Of a DNA stretch of 64,000 nt, positions 37,580 through 46,448 are shown piece after piece. Numbering within the stretch: position 1 is the stretch's first letter; each line of letters starts with the position of its first letter. Source of the stretch: Clostridiaceae bacterium (GTDB lineage: Bacteria > Bacillota > Clostridia > Lachnospirales > Lachnospiraceae); assembly GCA_902363735.1 (NCBI GenBank), contig CABJBA010000007.1, positions 176,518 through 240,517 on the forward strand. The letters are read 5' to 3'. A program made the position numbers and the translations under genes. The notes under the pieces were generated by a model, which worked only from the letters and a program-made list of their open reading frames with translations, searched no databases and was not told where the DNA came from.

Positions 37580-37608
37580 ATTATATGCCATTGTTATTTT
37601 TTTGTCAA
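37580..37608 (-). promoter_or_regulatory. Promoter of adhE
   Basis: Minus-strand TTGACA (37603-37608), 17 bases, TATAAT (37580-37585): perfect consensus. Confidence 0.85.
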
Positions 37609-37659
37609 TATTCTTCTTTAAATTTTTTTTCTATAAAATTCTTGCATATATATAAGAAC

Positions 37660-37688
37660 TTGGCAATCTGCTATATATATGCTATAGT
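37660..37688 (+). promoter_or_regulatory. Promoter of the pantothenate kinase gene
   Basis: TTGGCA (37660-37665), 17 bases, TATAGT (37683-37688), divergent from the adhE promoter. Confidence 0.7.
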
Positions 37689-37742
37689 AACCTCAGAATC
37701 TTAAAATTCTTTTCTCATTATGTAAACAAGGAAATTTAATAT

Positions 37743-38588
37743 ATGAAAATAACAATTGGAATTGATATCGGAGGAAGCACTACAAAGATTGTTGGATTTC
37801 AGAATAATGAACTGAAGATCCCTACCTTCGTAAAAGCTGATAACCCCATTGCCTCCCTCTTTGGTGCTCTGGGAAAATTTATTTATGACAACAGTATTCA
37901 ATTAAGTGAAATTGAAAAAATTATGATTACAGGCGTGGGAAGCGCTTATGTGGAACAACCTTTATATGGAATACCCACTTATAAGGTAGGAGAATTTACC
38001 TGTAACGGGCTGGGAGGACAGTATTTTACCGAACTCCAGGACTTAATTGTTGTAAGTATGGGAACAGGAACCTCCATGGTTCAGGTCAATGGAGATAAAA
38101 TTACCCATATGGGCGGAATTGGAATCGGCGGAGGAACCATTATGGGACTTTCCAGCCTGCTTCTGAAAACTACTGACATTTCTCAGATCATAGATCTGGC
38201 CAGCAGAGGGAATTTAAGCAATATTGACCTGCAGATTCAGGATATTTCAAAAACTCCTCTTCCAGGACTTCCTTTGACGGCTACTGCTTCCAATTTTGGA
38301 AAGGTCCGAAGCTCCATTTCAGAAGAAGATATTGCCATTGGAATCATTAATATGGTTATTCAGGCCATTGGAAAATCTGCCATATTATCCTCTTTAAACA
38401 GCAACATCCATAATTTTGTCATGACCGGAAATATAGCCAAACTTCCACAATGCCCTCAAATTCTTCGTTCTCTGGAAGAACTTTTTGATGTTCACTTTAT
38501 CATCCCGGACCAGGCCGAATACGGAACTGCCATCGGAGCTGCCCTCACTGAAGAACATCATGTAGAAATGAAACAGATTTTATTATAA
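37743..38588 (+). CDS. coaW: Type II pantothenate kinase
   Basis: A 281-residue ASKHA-fold kinase catalysing the first step of coenzyme A synthesis. ITIGIDIGGSTTKIVGF is the ATP-phosphate loop; VSMGTGTSMVQVNG, GGIGIGGGTIMGL and VMTGNIAKLP are further family motifs. Its size and motifs match bacterial type II PanK (Staphylococcus CoaW) rather than CoaX or CoaA. BadF/BadG-type ATPases are an alternative but lack this spacing. The start follows AAGGAAA. It is divergent from adhE, which depends on CoA; shared control is possible but not shown. Confidence 0.85.
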   Translation: MKITIGIDIGGSTTKIVGFQNNELKIPTFVKADNPIASLFGALGKFIYDNSIQLSEIEKIMITGVGSAYVEQPLYGIPTYKVGEFTCNGLGGQYFTELQDLIVVSMGTGTSMVQVNGDKITHMGGIGIGGGTIMGLSSLLLKTTDISQIIDLASRGNLSNIDLQIQDISKTPLPGLPLTATASNFGKVRSSISEEDIAIGIINMVIQAIGKSAILSSLNSNIHNFVMTGNIAKLPQCPQILRSLEELFDVHFIIPDQAEYGTAIGAALTEEHHVEMKQILL

Positions 38589-38596
38589 TTGATTAT

Positions 38597-38637
38597 AAAA
38601 AACCAGGTGAAGCAAGTACAGCTCCACCTGGTTTTTT
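38597..38637. terminator. Bidirectional terminator between coaW and DUF4446 genes
   Basis: AAAAAACCAGGTG and CACCTGGTTTTTT arms around a short interior. It overlaps the stop codon of the DUF4446 gene by two bases. Confidence 0.88.
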
Positions 38638-39142
38638 ATGAATGATATCCTAATGCCTGTTCCAAAGCATCTTTTTCTTCACTTCCTAAGAGAACATCAG
38701 TTTCTCCTCTGTCCACCTCTTTAATGTAAACATAGCAGCCTTCCCTGCTGTGAACGGAGTTTAATACAAATCCGGAATTGGTATAATCCAGCATTGCCAT
38801 AGTAAAGCTTAAATTTCCTCCCATTCCTTTAAATGCATTATACTTTATAAGACCAAATTTCTGAAAAGCGCTCCTGTAATTTTTATTGGTATTACGCAGG
38901 GAATCCTTATTGGCTCTGTCCTCTGCCTTCAATTCTGCAATATCCTCCATCTGTTCCATGATAATTTCTTCCAGAGTTTCTGCATCCTTGCCTCTCATAA
39001 AATAATCATACCTGCGATATAGCTTTCTCATCTGAATAAGACATATAATTACAATCACTAACAATATTAAAGTGACTGCAGCTAATCCAAGTATTAAAAA
39101 AGCAGGATCAATCGGAAACTGATTCAATCTGCTGTTATCCAT
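38636..39142 (-). CDS. DUF4446 family membrane protein
   Basis: A 168-residue protein with one N-terminal membrane helix (about 15-37, LGLAAVTLILLVIVIICLI), a coiled-coil region with many Glu/Asp/Lys (about 45-85), and a small C-terminal domain with FGLIKYNAFKGMGGNLSF, the segment I recognise from DUF4446. These proteins commonly sit next to parB in clostridia. It is the last gene of the parA-parB operon, so a role near the origin or membrane is plausible but unproven. Confidence 0.82.
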   Translation of the reverse strand: MDNSRLNQFPIDPAFLILGLAAVTLILLVIVIICLIQMRKLYRRYDYFMRGKDAETLEEIIMEQMEDIAELKAEDRANKDSLRNTNKNYRSAFQKFGLIKYNAFKGMGGNLSFTMAMLDYTNSGFVLNSVHSREGCYVYIKEVDRGETDVLLGSEEKDALEQALGYHS

Positions 39143-39167
39143 TTTTTCGTCCTCGCTTTCATAAATA

Positions 39168-40157
39168 TTATCTTATGGATTCTATTAACTCTACTATTCT
39201 TTCCAATTCTGACTCAGAATAATACTCTATTTCCACTCTTCCCTTATTTTTATCCTTCCGGTTGATACTTACCTTTGTACCCATGGCAGTCTTCATCCGT
39301 TCTTCCAGCTCTCGGAAAATAATGGAAAGAGTTTCCTCTTCTTTGGGTTTTTCCTTCTCTGTTTTCTTTCTGGATAAGGATTTTACCAGTCGTTCCACCT
39401 CGCGAACGCTTAAATTCTCTGCAGCGATCTTTTCTGCAAGCTGAAACTGCAGCTCTCCATCTTCTACTGCTAACAAAGCCCTGGCATGTCCACCTGAAAT
39501 CCGACTCTGGATCAGCATATCCTGAACTCTCTCATCCAGTTTTAACAGCCTCATGCTGTTAGTAATAGTCACTCTGTTTTTAGACACTCTGGCCGCAATT
39601 TCTTCCTGTTTCAAACCAAATTCCAGCATCAGTCTTTGGTAAGCCTTTGCCTCTTCAATGGCATTTAAATCCTCTCTCTGAACGTTTTCGATCAAGGCAA
39701 TTTCCATAGTTTGTTGCTTGGTATACTCCCTGATTACAACAGGAACTTCCTTCAGGCCTGCAAGCTTTGCAGCACGCCATCTTCGTTCTCCAGCAATAAT
39801 TTCATAAAGATCCCCTTTTTTCTGTACCAAAAGAGGCTGTAAAACTCCATATACCTTCATGGATTCTGCCAGTTCAACCAAAGCTTCCTCTTTAAATTCC
39901 ATTCGGGGCTGATTCTGGTTTGGCTCTATAGAAGAAAGTTTTAAAAACAGTTCTTTACCCGTTTCCAAATCAGCGTCTTTTTGATTTGTTTTTTTACTTC
40001 CCCCTTCTGATAAGGGAGATTTTTCTGAAGATGAAATAGAGGATCCTCTGGGGATTCTGGAATTATGTTTCATTTCTTGTTCTTCTGCCGCAGATTCCAT
40101 TACTTCATCTCCAAAAATTGCCCCAAGGCCTTTTCCTAAACCTGTTCTCTTTCCCAT
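39168..40157 (-). CDS. parB: Chromosome-partitioning protein ParB
   Basis: A 329-residue CTP-dependent DNA clamp that loads at parS. The N-terminus GKRTGLGKGLGAIF contacts ParA. The ParB/sulfiredoxin-like domain includes PNQNQPRMEF, VYGVLQPLLV and IAGERRWRAAKLAG (CTP-binding GERR motif). The helix-turn-helix follows (QEEIAARVSKNRVTITNSMR), then a dimerisation tail. A hydrophilic insert of about 50 residues lies between the ParA-contact peptide and the domain. Three parS sites are found 1-2 kb away. Confidence 0.95.
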   Translation of the reverse strand: MGKRTGLGKGLGAIFGDEVMESAAEEQEMKHNSRIPRGSSISSSEKSPLSEGGSKKTNQKDADLETGKELFLKLSSIEPNQNQPRMEFKEEALVELAESMKVYGVLQPLLVQKKGDLYEIIAGERRWRAAKLAGLKEVPVVIREYTKQQTMEIALIENVQREDLNAIEEAKAYQRLMLEFGLKQEEIAARVSKNRVTITNSMRLLKLDERVQDMLIQSRISGGHARALLAVEDGELQFQLAEKIAAENLSVREVERLVKSLSRKKTEKEKPKEEETLSIIFRELEERMKTAMGTKVSINRKDKNKGRVEIEYYSESELERIVELIESIR

Positions 40158-40159
40158 AT

Positions 40160-40930
40160 TTAGACTTCTTCTCCTCTGCTTATCACTTCTGCAGCCAGCA
40201 AACGATAGCTTTCTGCTCCTGCCGACCTGGAATCATATAAATTAATGGGCATCCCGTGGCTGGGAGCTTCAGCCAGCCTTACATTCCTGGGAATTATGGT
40301 CTTGTAAATATTCTGGTTTAAATTGTTCTTTACGCTCTCCACAACTTCCAGAGAAAGGTTTGTCCTTGCATCATACATAGTAAAAACTACACCTTCCATT
40401 TCAAGTGACGGATTTAATTTCTTTTTTACAAGGTTTACAGTTTTCAAGACCTGGCTCAATCCCTCCAGAGCATAATATTCACATTGAATTGGAACCAATA
40501 CAGTATTGGCTGCTGTTAAAGCGTTGATTGTCAGCAGGTTCAATGAAGGAGGACAATCTATAATAATAAAATCATAATTTTTACTGATTTTTTCAAGATA
40601 TGTTTTAAGTAATCTTTCCTTATTTTCAAATTCCAGTAATTCAATTTCAGCACCTGCTAAGTCCACATCAGACGGAAGCAAATCCAGATTTTCCTGAACA
40701 TTTGTAATCAGGCAATCCTCAATTTCACATTCTCCTACAAGCAGATCATAGACGGTTCGTTCCATAGTGGATTTATCCACTCCCAGGCCGCTGGTCTCAT
40801 TTCCCTGTGGGTCAAAGTCCACAGCCAATACCTTCTGTCCCGATTCTGCAAGACAAGCGGATAAATTTATGGCGGTGGTAGTCTTTCCCACTCCGCCTTT
40901 CTGATTTGCAATTGCAATGATTCTTCCCAT
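40160..40930 (-). CDS. parA: Chromosome-partitioning ATPase ParA (Soj)
   Basis: A 256-residue deviant-Walker ATPase. It begins GRIIAIANQKGGVGKTTTAI (KGGVGKTT with the signature Lys), then DFDPQGNETSGLG and FIIIDCPPSLNLLTINAL. It drives origin segregation and, in Bacillus, modulates DnaA. Only two bases separate its stop from the parB start. The start follows GGAGGC. A perfect ten-base inverted repeat lies in its leader. Confidence 0.96.
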   Translation of the reverse strand: MGRIIAIANQKGGVGKTTTAINLSACLAESGQKVLAVDFDPQGNETSGLGVDKSTMERTVYDLLVGECEIEDCLITNVQENLDLLPSDVDLAGAEIELLEFENKERLLKTYLEKISKNYDFIIIDCPPSLNLLTINALTAANTVLVPIQCEYYALEGLSQVLKTVNLVKKKLNPSLEMEGVVFTMYDARTNLSLEVVESVKNNLNQNIYKTIIPRNVRLAEAPSHGMPINLYDSRSAGAESYRLLAAEVISRGEEV

Positions 40931-40964
40931 TTTGCCTCCATATCCTGTTGGTTCACAAACTCTA

Positions 40965-40988
40965 GTTGAAATAATATTTTATTTCAAC
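40965..40988. promoter_or_regulatory. Inverted repeat upstream of parA
   Basis: GTTGAAATAA (40965-40974) and TTATTTCAAC (40979-40988) are perfect complements around four bases. It lies 35 bases above the parA start, in the predicted leader. It could be an operator or mRNA hairpin. Confidence 0.5.
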
Positions 40989-41101
40989 CTTTAAATTTTT
41001 CCTGTTATAACATAGGAAATTGCAGTACAGACTAGAGTATAGCATATTTTATTTTTTTTTCCTATGGTTTTTATGTAAAAAATACATAAATTATCAAAAA
41101 A

Positions 41102-41117
41102 TGTTTCACGTGAAACA
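41102..41117. promoter_or_regulatory. parS site 1
   Basis: TGTTTCACGTGAAACA is the exact 16-base palindromic parS consensus. It lies between the divergent parA and hydrolase genes; the rest of 40931-41240 is AT-rich promoter sequence. Confidence 0.95.
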
Positions 41118-41176
41118 TTTTTCCATTAAATAGCCATGTATTTCCAAGTTTTAAGAATAAATTAATATGTTTCCCG

Positions 41177-41205
41177 TTGTAAGTATATATTGATTATATT
41201 ATAAT
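41177..41205 (+). promoter_or_regulatory. Promoter of the alpha/beta-hydrolase gene
   Basis: TTGTAA (41177-41182), 17 bases, TATAAT (41200-41205). Confidence 0.68.
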
Positions 41206-41240
41206 AAGGGGTAGAGATTATTCCCTTCAGGAGGTAACTT

Positions 41241-42188
41241 ATGAAAACAAAGAACAAATTACTGACTATGCTTATTCTATCAGCTAGTTCCGTTGCTGCC
41301 ACAGCTGTTATAAATAAGTTTGTTAAGATTTCTGCTCTATCTAAAAACTTGCTGGCAGATTCAAAATCTCTCTGCTACAAATGGCGTTTTGGTAATATCC
41401 ATTATACAAAGACAGGTTCTGGGAAACCTTTGTTATTAATTCACGATTTAAATGTATGTTCCAGCGGATATGAATGGAATCAGATGATTCATTATTTAAA
41501 AGATCATTATACCGTATACACCTTGGATCTTCTTGGTTGCGGACGCTCTGAAAAACCTGATTTGACTTACACTAATTATCTTTATGTTCAAATGATATCA
41601 GATTTTGTTAAATCAGAAATAGGACACAGAACCAATGTAATTGCATCTGGCGCCTCTTCTTCACTGGCTATTATGACCTGTAACAATGCACCTGAGCTTT
41701 TTGATCAGGTTATGCTCATTAACCCAGAATCGCTTCTGGCCTGCAGCCAGATTCCTAATAAGCACGGAAAAATATATAAGTTTATTTTAGATTTACCTGT
41801 TTTAGGAACTTTGCTTTACCATATTGCTGCCAGCAAACAATCCATTACAGAAGAGCTTACATCTAATTACTCCAACCCATATTCTGTAAAGCCTTCTCTC
41901 ATTGATACTTATTACGAGTCCGCTCACCTGGGAGAATCACCAAAGGCCTTATATGCCAGCATCAGGTGCAACTATACTAAATGCAATATTTCCAATGGTT
42001 TAAAAAAGATCAACAACAGCATTTATCTTGTGGGAGGATGTTCTATGGATAATATAGAAGAAATAATACAAGAATATCATAGCCTTAATCCAGCCATTGA
42101 AAGTTCTATTATAGATAATTCCAAATATCTTCCACAATTGGAAAATCCTTCTGAATTATTTAATATCATTCAAATGTTTTTCGTTTAA
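41241..42188 (+). CDS. Alpha/beta-hydrolase fold protein, probably lacking the catalytic His
   Basis: A 315-residue protein with an N-terminal hydrophobic anchor (about 8-26) and an alpha/beta-hydrolase fold. GKPLLLIHDLN is the oxyanion region (normally HG) and YTLDLLGCGRSEKP is typical of the family. The nucleophile elbow reads ASGASSS in place of GxSxG. The usual C-terminal GHxPHLExP is replaced by NSKYLPQLENP, so the catalytic His is missing. It may be a pseudoenzyme or membrane-tethered binding protein. The start follows CAGGAGG. It lies between parA and rsmG, flanked by parS sites. Confidence 0.8.
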   Translation: MKTKNKLLTMLILSASSVAATAVINKFVKISALSKNLLADSKSLCYKWRFGNIHYTKTGSGKPLLLIHDLNVCSSGYEWNQMIHYLKDHYTVYTLDLLGCGRSEKPDLTYTNYLYVQMISDFVKSEIGHRTNVIASGASSSLAIMTCNNAPELFDQVMLINPESLLACSQIPNKHGKIYKFILDLPVLGTLLYHIAASKQSITEELTSNYSNPYSVKPSLIDTYYESAHLGESPKALYASIRCNYTKCNISNGLKKINNSIYLVGGCSMDNIEEIIQEYHSLNPAIESSIIDNSKYLPQLENPSELFNIIQMFFV

Positions 42189-42193
42189 AAAAA

Positions 42194-42209
42194 TGTTTCA
42201 CGTGAAACA
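42194..42209. promoter_or_regulatory. parS site 2
   Basis: Exact TGTTTCACGTGAAACA, six bases after the hydrolase stop codon. Confidence 0.95.
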
Positions 42210-42240
42210 TCCTTTTATAACAGGTATTCCTGTGTATGGA

Positions 42241-42256
42241 TGTTTCACGTGAAACA
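42241..42256. promoter_or_regulatory. parS site 3
   Basis: Exact TGTTTCACGTGAAACA, 31 bases beyond site 2, downstream of the convergent rsmG gene. Confidence 0.95.
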
Positions 42257-42318
42257 TTTACTTTATTTCTTAAAGATTTTATCAACTGTCATGTAGTTAC
42301 TTTACTTTATAAATAAAC

Positions 42319-43050
42319 TTATCTTAATGGCTCTTTGGAAGGAAGCCCTGCTTTTCTGGGATACTTCTTTGATATTCCATTATTCTTAACAATCTTTACC
42401 AGTGACCGCTCTGCATCAGTTCCAGGCAACAAAAACGTCTCCACTTTTTCTATCTTTCCGCCTAATAAAAATATAGCATGTTTTGCGGCATTCATTTCTT
42501 CTTCAATCTTCCCTGATTTATAAGGAATAAAAAATCCATCTACTTTTACAAAGGGAATACAATATTCAGATAGGGTGCTAAGATTAGCAACCGCTCTTGA
42601 AACACACAAATCATACTGTTCTCTATAAAGGGGATCTCTCCCCATATCTTCTGCTCTGCTATGGATGGCCTCTATCCCTTTAAGATCTAATTTCTCTATA
42701 ACCTCATTTAAAAACTTAACTTTTTTATTTAAAGAATCCATTAAAGTTATTTTTAAATCAGGAAATGCAATTTTCAAGGCAATTCCTGGAAAACCAGCTC
42801 CTGTTCCCACATCAATAACTTTATACTGTTTTACTCCGACATCTTTCACTGCTTTAATCAAAGACAAACTATCAGTAAAATGTTTGGTAATCACCTCGTC
42901 CATTTCTATAATAGTAGTCAGGTTCATAACTTTATTCCATTCTACAAGTAATTGGAAATATTTATAAAATTTATTTAATTGATTTTCTTCTAATTTTATA
43001 GATAATAAATTCAATTCCTCTTCCAGCTGATTTTTAAAAATCTCTGTCAT
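42319..43050 (-). CDS. rsmG: 16S rRNA (guanine527-N7)-methyltransferase RsmG
   Basis: A 243-residue SAM methyltransferase that modifies G527 of 16S rRNA in the 530 loop. Motif I is YKVIDVGTGAGFPGIALKIA, followed by ITLMDSLNKKVKFL and a segment with VSRAVANLSTLSEYC. The start follows GAGGAG. It follows mnmG by ten bases in the operon transcribed away from oriC, the classic gidA-gidB order. Loss of RsmG is known to give low-level streptomycin resistance. Confidence 0.96.
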   Translation of the reverse strand: MTEIFKNQLEEELNLLSIKLEENQLNKFYKYFQLLVEWNKVMNLTTIIEMDEVITKHFTDSLSLIKAVKDVGVKQYKVIDVGTGAGFPGIALKIAFPDLKITLMDSLNKKVKFLNEVIEKLDLKGIEAIHSRAEDMGRDPLYREQYDLCVSRAVANLSTLSEYCIPFVKVDGFFIPYKSGKIEEEMNAAKHAIFLLGGKIEKVETFLLPGTDAERSLVKIVKNNGISKKYPRKAGLPSKEPLR

Positions 43051-43060
43051 ACAATACTCC

Positions 43061-44962
43061 TCATTCCTTTTTTTCTGAACTCTTCTGATGGCGAAGTTGT
43101 TCTAAGTGAACCATCAAAACCGCAATATCCGCCGGTGAAACTCCTGAAATTCTGGAAGCCTGGCCAATGGATAAGGGCTTGTACAAATTTAGTTTCTGAG
43201 TTGCCTCATTCCTAAGACTTTTTACCTGTGAGTAATCAAAGTCAACATCCAGTCTTTTATTTTCCAGCTTCTTATACTGAACCACCTGCTGCTTCTGCCT
43301 GCGAATATACCCGTCATACTTAATATTAATCTGAACCTGTTCAGCTGCATCTTCAGAAAGTTCTGGTCTGTTTTTATCGATTTCAGTTAACATAACATAT
43401 CCAAGTTCTGGTCTGCGCACCAACTCAGCCAAAGTAGTACCTGTTTTTAAAGCCGTACTTCCGTTTCTTTCCAAAAACTCCTGAACCTCTTTTGATGCTC
43501 CGATATTAGTAGTTTCCAGACGCTTCATTTCTTCCTCAATAACATTTCTCTTCCAAAGAAGCTTGTCATACTGCTCCTGGCTGATCAAGCCTATATTATA
43601 CCCTGTCTCCATAAGACGAAGGTCTGCATTATCCTGACGCAGCAAAAGTCTGTATTCTGCTCTGGAGGTCATCATCCGATAAGGCTCAAAGTTCTCCTTA
43701 GTCACCAGATCATCAATCAACACCCCAATATAAGCCTGAGAACGATCCAAAACCTCAGGCTCCCGCCCCAAAACTTTCATGGCTGCATTGACTCCAGCCA
43801 TAAAGCCCTGGACAGCCGCTTCTTCATAACCAGAACTTCCATTAAACTGACCTCCGCTGAATAATCCTCTGACAGACTTAAACTCCAGGCTGGCATCAAG
43901 CTGGATGGAATTGATACAGTCATATTCAATGGCATAAGCATTTTTGATTATCTTCACCTGCTCAAGACCCGGCACAGTCCGGTACATGGCATGCTGAACA
44001 TCCTCAGGAAGCGAACTCGACATTCCGGCTAAGTACATTTCAGTGGTAGAAAGGCCCTCAGGCTCCACAAAAACCTGATGACGGTTCTTATCCGGAAACT
44101 TCACTACCTTATCCTCTATAGATGGGCAATACCTTGCTCCTGTGCCCTCAATAGCCCCGGAATACATTGGTGAACGATCCAGGTTATTTCGGATAATCTC
44201 ATGAGTCTTCTCATTGGTATACGTCAGCCAGCAGGAAATCTGATCCTTCTGAACCTCTGCCGGATCCGTGGAAAAGGAAAATGGAACTATCTTTTCATCA
44301 CCAAACTGTTCCTCCATCTTAGTAAAATCAATGCTTCTTTTATCCACTCTGGCCGGAGTTCCGGTCTTAAAGCGAAACATTTCAATCCCATTGGCTTTCA
44401 AAGAGTCCGTCAGATGGTTGGCTGCCTGAAGGCCGTTAGGACCTGTATAATTGCTCACATCTCCATAGATACATCTGGCCTTTAAATAAGTTCCCGTGGC
44501 CAATACTGCTGCCTGACATCGGTATGTCGCTCCAGAAAACGTCTTAATACCTCTTAAAATACCATCCTCAACAATAATCTCCGATACTTCTGCCTGACGG
44601 ATGGTCAGATGATCCGTGTGTTCCAAGGTCATTCTCATGGTCTTAGAATACTCTGCTTTATCTGCCTGAGCCCTCAGAGAATGGACTGCGGGTCCCTTGG
44701 ACTGATTCAGCATTTTAGACTGAATAAATGTTTTGTCAATCACCTTTCCCATTTCTCCGCCAAGAGCATCCAGTTCCCGAACCAAATGCCCCTTGGAACT
44801 TCCTCCGATATTGGGGTTGCAGGGCATCAGTGCAATACTGTCCACGCTGATTGTAAAAACAATAGTTTCAAGCCCCAGTCTGGCGCAGGCCAGAGCGGCC
44901 TCACACCCTGCATGACCCGCTCCCACTACTACAACGTCATAAAACTCCTCTATATGCTGCAT
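43061..44962 (-). CDS. mnmG: tRNA uridine-5-carboxymethylaminomethyl modification enzyme MnmG
   Basis: A 633-residue FAD protein that, with MnmE, makes cmnm5U34 in tRNAs reading NNA/NNG codons. The FAD-binding [16 protein letters not shown] is at the N-terminus; GIMPCNP-type ([15 protein letters not shown]) and [13 protein letters not shown] segments are family hallmarks. The start at 44962 has AAAGGA eight bases upstream; the frame extends eight codons further to 44986 but with a poor site. The gene follows mnmE directly. Confidence 0.95.
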   Translation of the reverse strand: MQHIEEFYDVVVVGAGHAGCEAALACARLGLETIVFTISVDSIALMPCNPNIGGSSKGHLVRELDALGGEMGKVIDKTFIQSKMLNQSKGPAVHSLRAQADKAEYSKTMRMTLEHTDHLTIRQAEVSEIIVEDGILRGIKTFSGATYRCQAAVLATGTYLKARCIYGDVSNYTGPNGLQAANHLTDSLKANGIEMFRFKTGTPARVDKRSIDFTKMEEQFGDEKIVPFSFSTDPAEVQKDQISCWLTYTNEKTHEIIRNNLDRSPMYSGAIEGTGARYCPSIEDKVVKFPDKNRHQVFVEPEGLSTTEMYLAGMSSSLPEDVQHAMYRTVPGLEQVKIIKNAYAIEYDCINSIQLDASLEFKSVRGLFSGGQFNGSSGYEEAAVQGFMAGVNAAMKVLGREPEVLDRSQAYIGVLIDDLVTKENFEPYRMMTSRAEYRLLLRQDNADLRLMETGYNIGLISQEQYDKLLWKRNVIEEEMKRLETTNIGASKEVQEFLERNGSTALKTGTTLAELVRRPELGYVMLTEIDKNRPELSEDAAEQVQINIKYDGYIRRQKQQVVQYKKLENKRLDVDFDYSQVKSLRNEATQKLNLYKPLSIGQASRISGVSPADIAVLMVHLEQLRHQKSSEKKE

Positions 44963-44992
44963 CCTATTATTCCTTTCTGAATCCATATCTTT

Positions 44993-46372
44993 CTACTTTC
45001 CCATACAGAATTTACTGAATATTTCATTAACTAAATCTTCTTCCACCGACTCTCCCAGGATGGTTCCAAGAGCTTCATAGCCATCCATTAAATCAATAGA
45101 ATAAAAGTCTTCCGGCACTCCATTTTCTATACTCTGCTCCACCATAAAAAGACTTTTTAAAGCTGAAATAAGAGCATTCTTATGGCGTACATTAGTAATA
45201 TAAACCTGATCGTTAAAGTCTATTTCACCCTGATAAAACATAGATTTAATTTCATGCTCCAAAGCTTCTATTCCCACCCTTTCCCTGGCAGAAACAGAAA
45301 CTATCTTATGGTCTGTTTTACATTTCAAATCCTCCTCTGTAACAGCTGCTTTCAGATCGGTCTTATTTAAAAGTACAACAGCCTTCCTGTCTTTAATAAA
45401 CTCTATAATCTCTTCATCATTCTCATCCAAAGGACATGAACCATCCACCACATAAATAATTAAATCAGCTTCTTTGGCAGCATTTCGTGCCTTTTCCACC
45501 CCTATTTTTTCCACTACATCTCTTGTATTTCGAATCCCTGCCGTATCCACCACATGAAGGCTTAAATCCTCCAGCCTGATCTGCTCCTTCAAGGTGTCCC
45601 TGGTGGTTCCTGCAATTTCCGTTACAATAGCCCTCTCCTCTCCTACCAAAACATTTAAAAGAGAGGATTTTCCTGCATTTGGTTTTCCTAAAATAACAGT
45701 TTCAATTCCTTCTGAAAGAACTCTTCCATTATCTGCAGTCTTAATAAGACTCTCCAGTTCTTCCTTTAATGGACTGACTATCTCTGATAATTTTTCAGGA
45801 TACCCATCCAGAGAAATATGCTCAGGATCATCAAGAGCTGATTCCAGAAAAGCTATTTCATAAAGAATCTTTTTTCTCATCTCTCTGATTCTTTTTGAAA
45901 CAGCTCCTTCCAATTGGCTGACAGAAGACTTTAATGCATAATCATTTTTAGCATGAATCACATCAATGACAGCCTCCGCCTGAGATAAATCAAGCCTTCC
46001 ATTTAAAAAAGCCCTCTTTGTAAACTCTCCCGGCTCTGCCGGTCTGGCTCCATACTTTAATACAGTTTCCAATATCTTTTTTGTCACCAGAACTCCCCCG
46101 TGACAATCAATTTCAATGGTATCCTCTGCCGTATAGCTTTTAGGACCCATCATCATCATGACCAGAACCTCGTCAATCACCTCTTCTCCATCACAAATAT
46201 ATCCGTAATGGATGGTATGGGATGGCTCTCCGGAAAGTTTTTTTTCCTTCTTTCCTTTTGTTTTAAATATTTTATCTATAATTTGAAATGCCTCTTCGCC
46301 GCTTATTCTCACAATCCCTATTCCCGAACTGGACATGGCTGTGGCGATGGCTGCTATTGTATTCGTTTTCAT
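44993..46372 (-). CDS. mnmE: tRNA modification GTPase MnmE
   Basis: A 459-residue GTPase partner of MnmG. The N-terminal tetrahydrofolate-binding domain has IAAIATAMSSSGIGIVRISG; the inserted G domain has GKPNAGKSSLLNVLVG, a DTAGI motif and NKTD. The C-terminus is FCMGK, carrying the essential CxGK Cys. The ribosome binding site is weak (AGGTGA). An intrinsic-terminator-like hairpin lies between it and jag, so its level may be lower than that of the upstream genes. Confidence 0.97.
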   Translation of the reverse strand: MKTNTIAAIATAMSSSGIGIVRISGEEAFQIIDKIFKTKGKKEKKLSGEPSHTIHYGYICDGEEVIDEVLVMMMMGPKSYTAEDTIEIDCHGGVLVTKKILETVLKYGARPAEPGEFTKRAFLNGRLDLSQAEAVIDVIHAKNDYALKSSVSQLEGAVSKRIREMRKKILYEIAFLESALDDPEHISLDGYPEKLSEIVSPLKEELESLIKTADNGRVLSEGIETVILGKPNAGKSSLLNVLVGEERAIVTEIAGTTRDTLKEQIRLEDLSLHVVDTAGIRNTRDVVEKIGVEKARNAAKEADLIIYVVDGSCPLDENDEEIIEFIKDRKAVVLLNKTDLKAAVTEEDLKCKTDHKIVSVSARERVGIEALEHEIKSMFYQGEIDFNDQVYITNVRHKNALISALKSLFMVEQSIENGVPEDFYSIDLMDGYEALGTILGESVEEDLVNEIFSKFCMGK

Positions 46373-46399
46373 ATTTAATCACCTGAGTTGATAAAGAAA

Positions 46400-46434
46400 A
46401 GGGGTGAGGGTGCCTTGCGACAGCCCCAACCCCT
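46400..46434 (-). terminator. Terminator-like hairpin between jag and mnmE
   Basis: On the minus strand AGGGGTTGGGG pairs with CCCTCACCCCT with one mismatch and a G-T pair, followed by TTTCTTT. Confidence 0.65.
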
Positions 46435-46448
46435 CATTGTTGTGTAAC

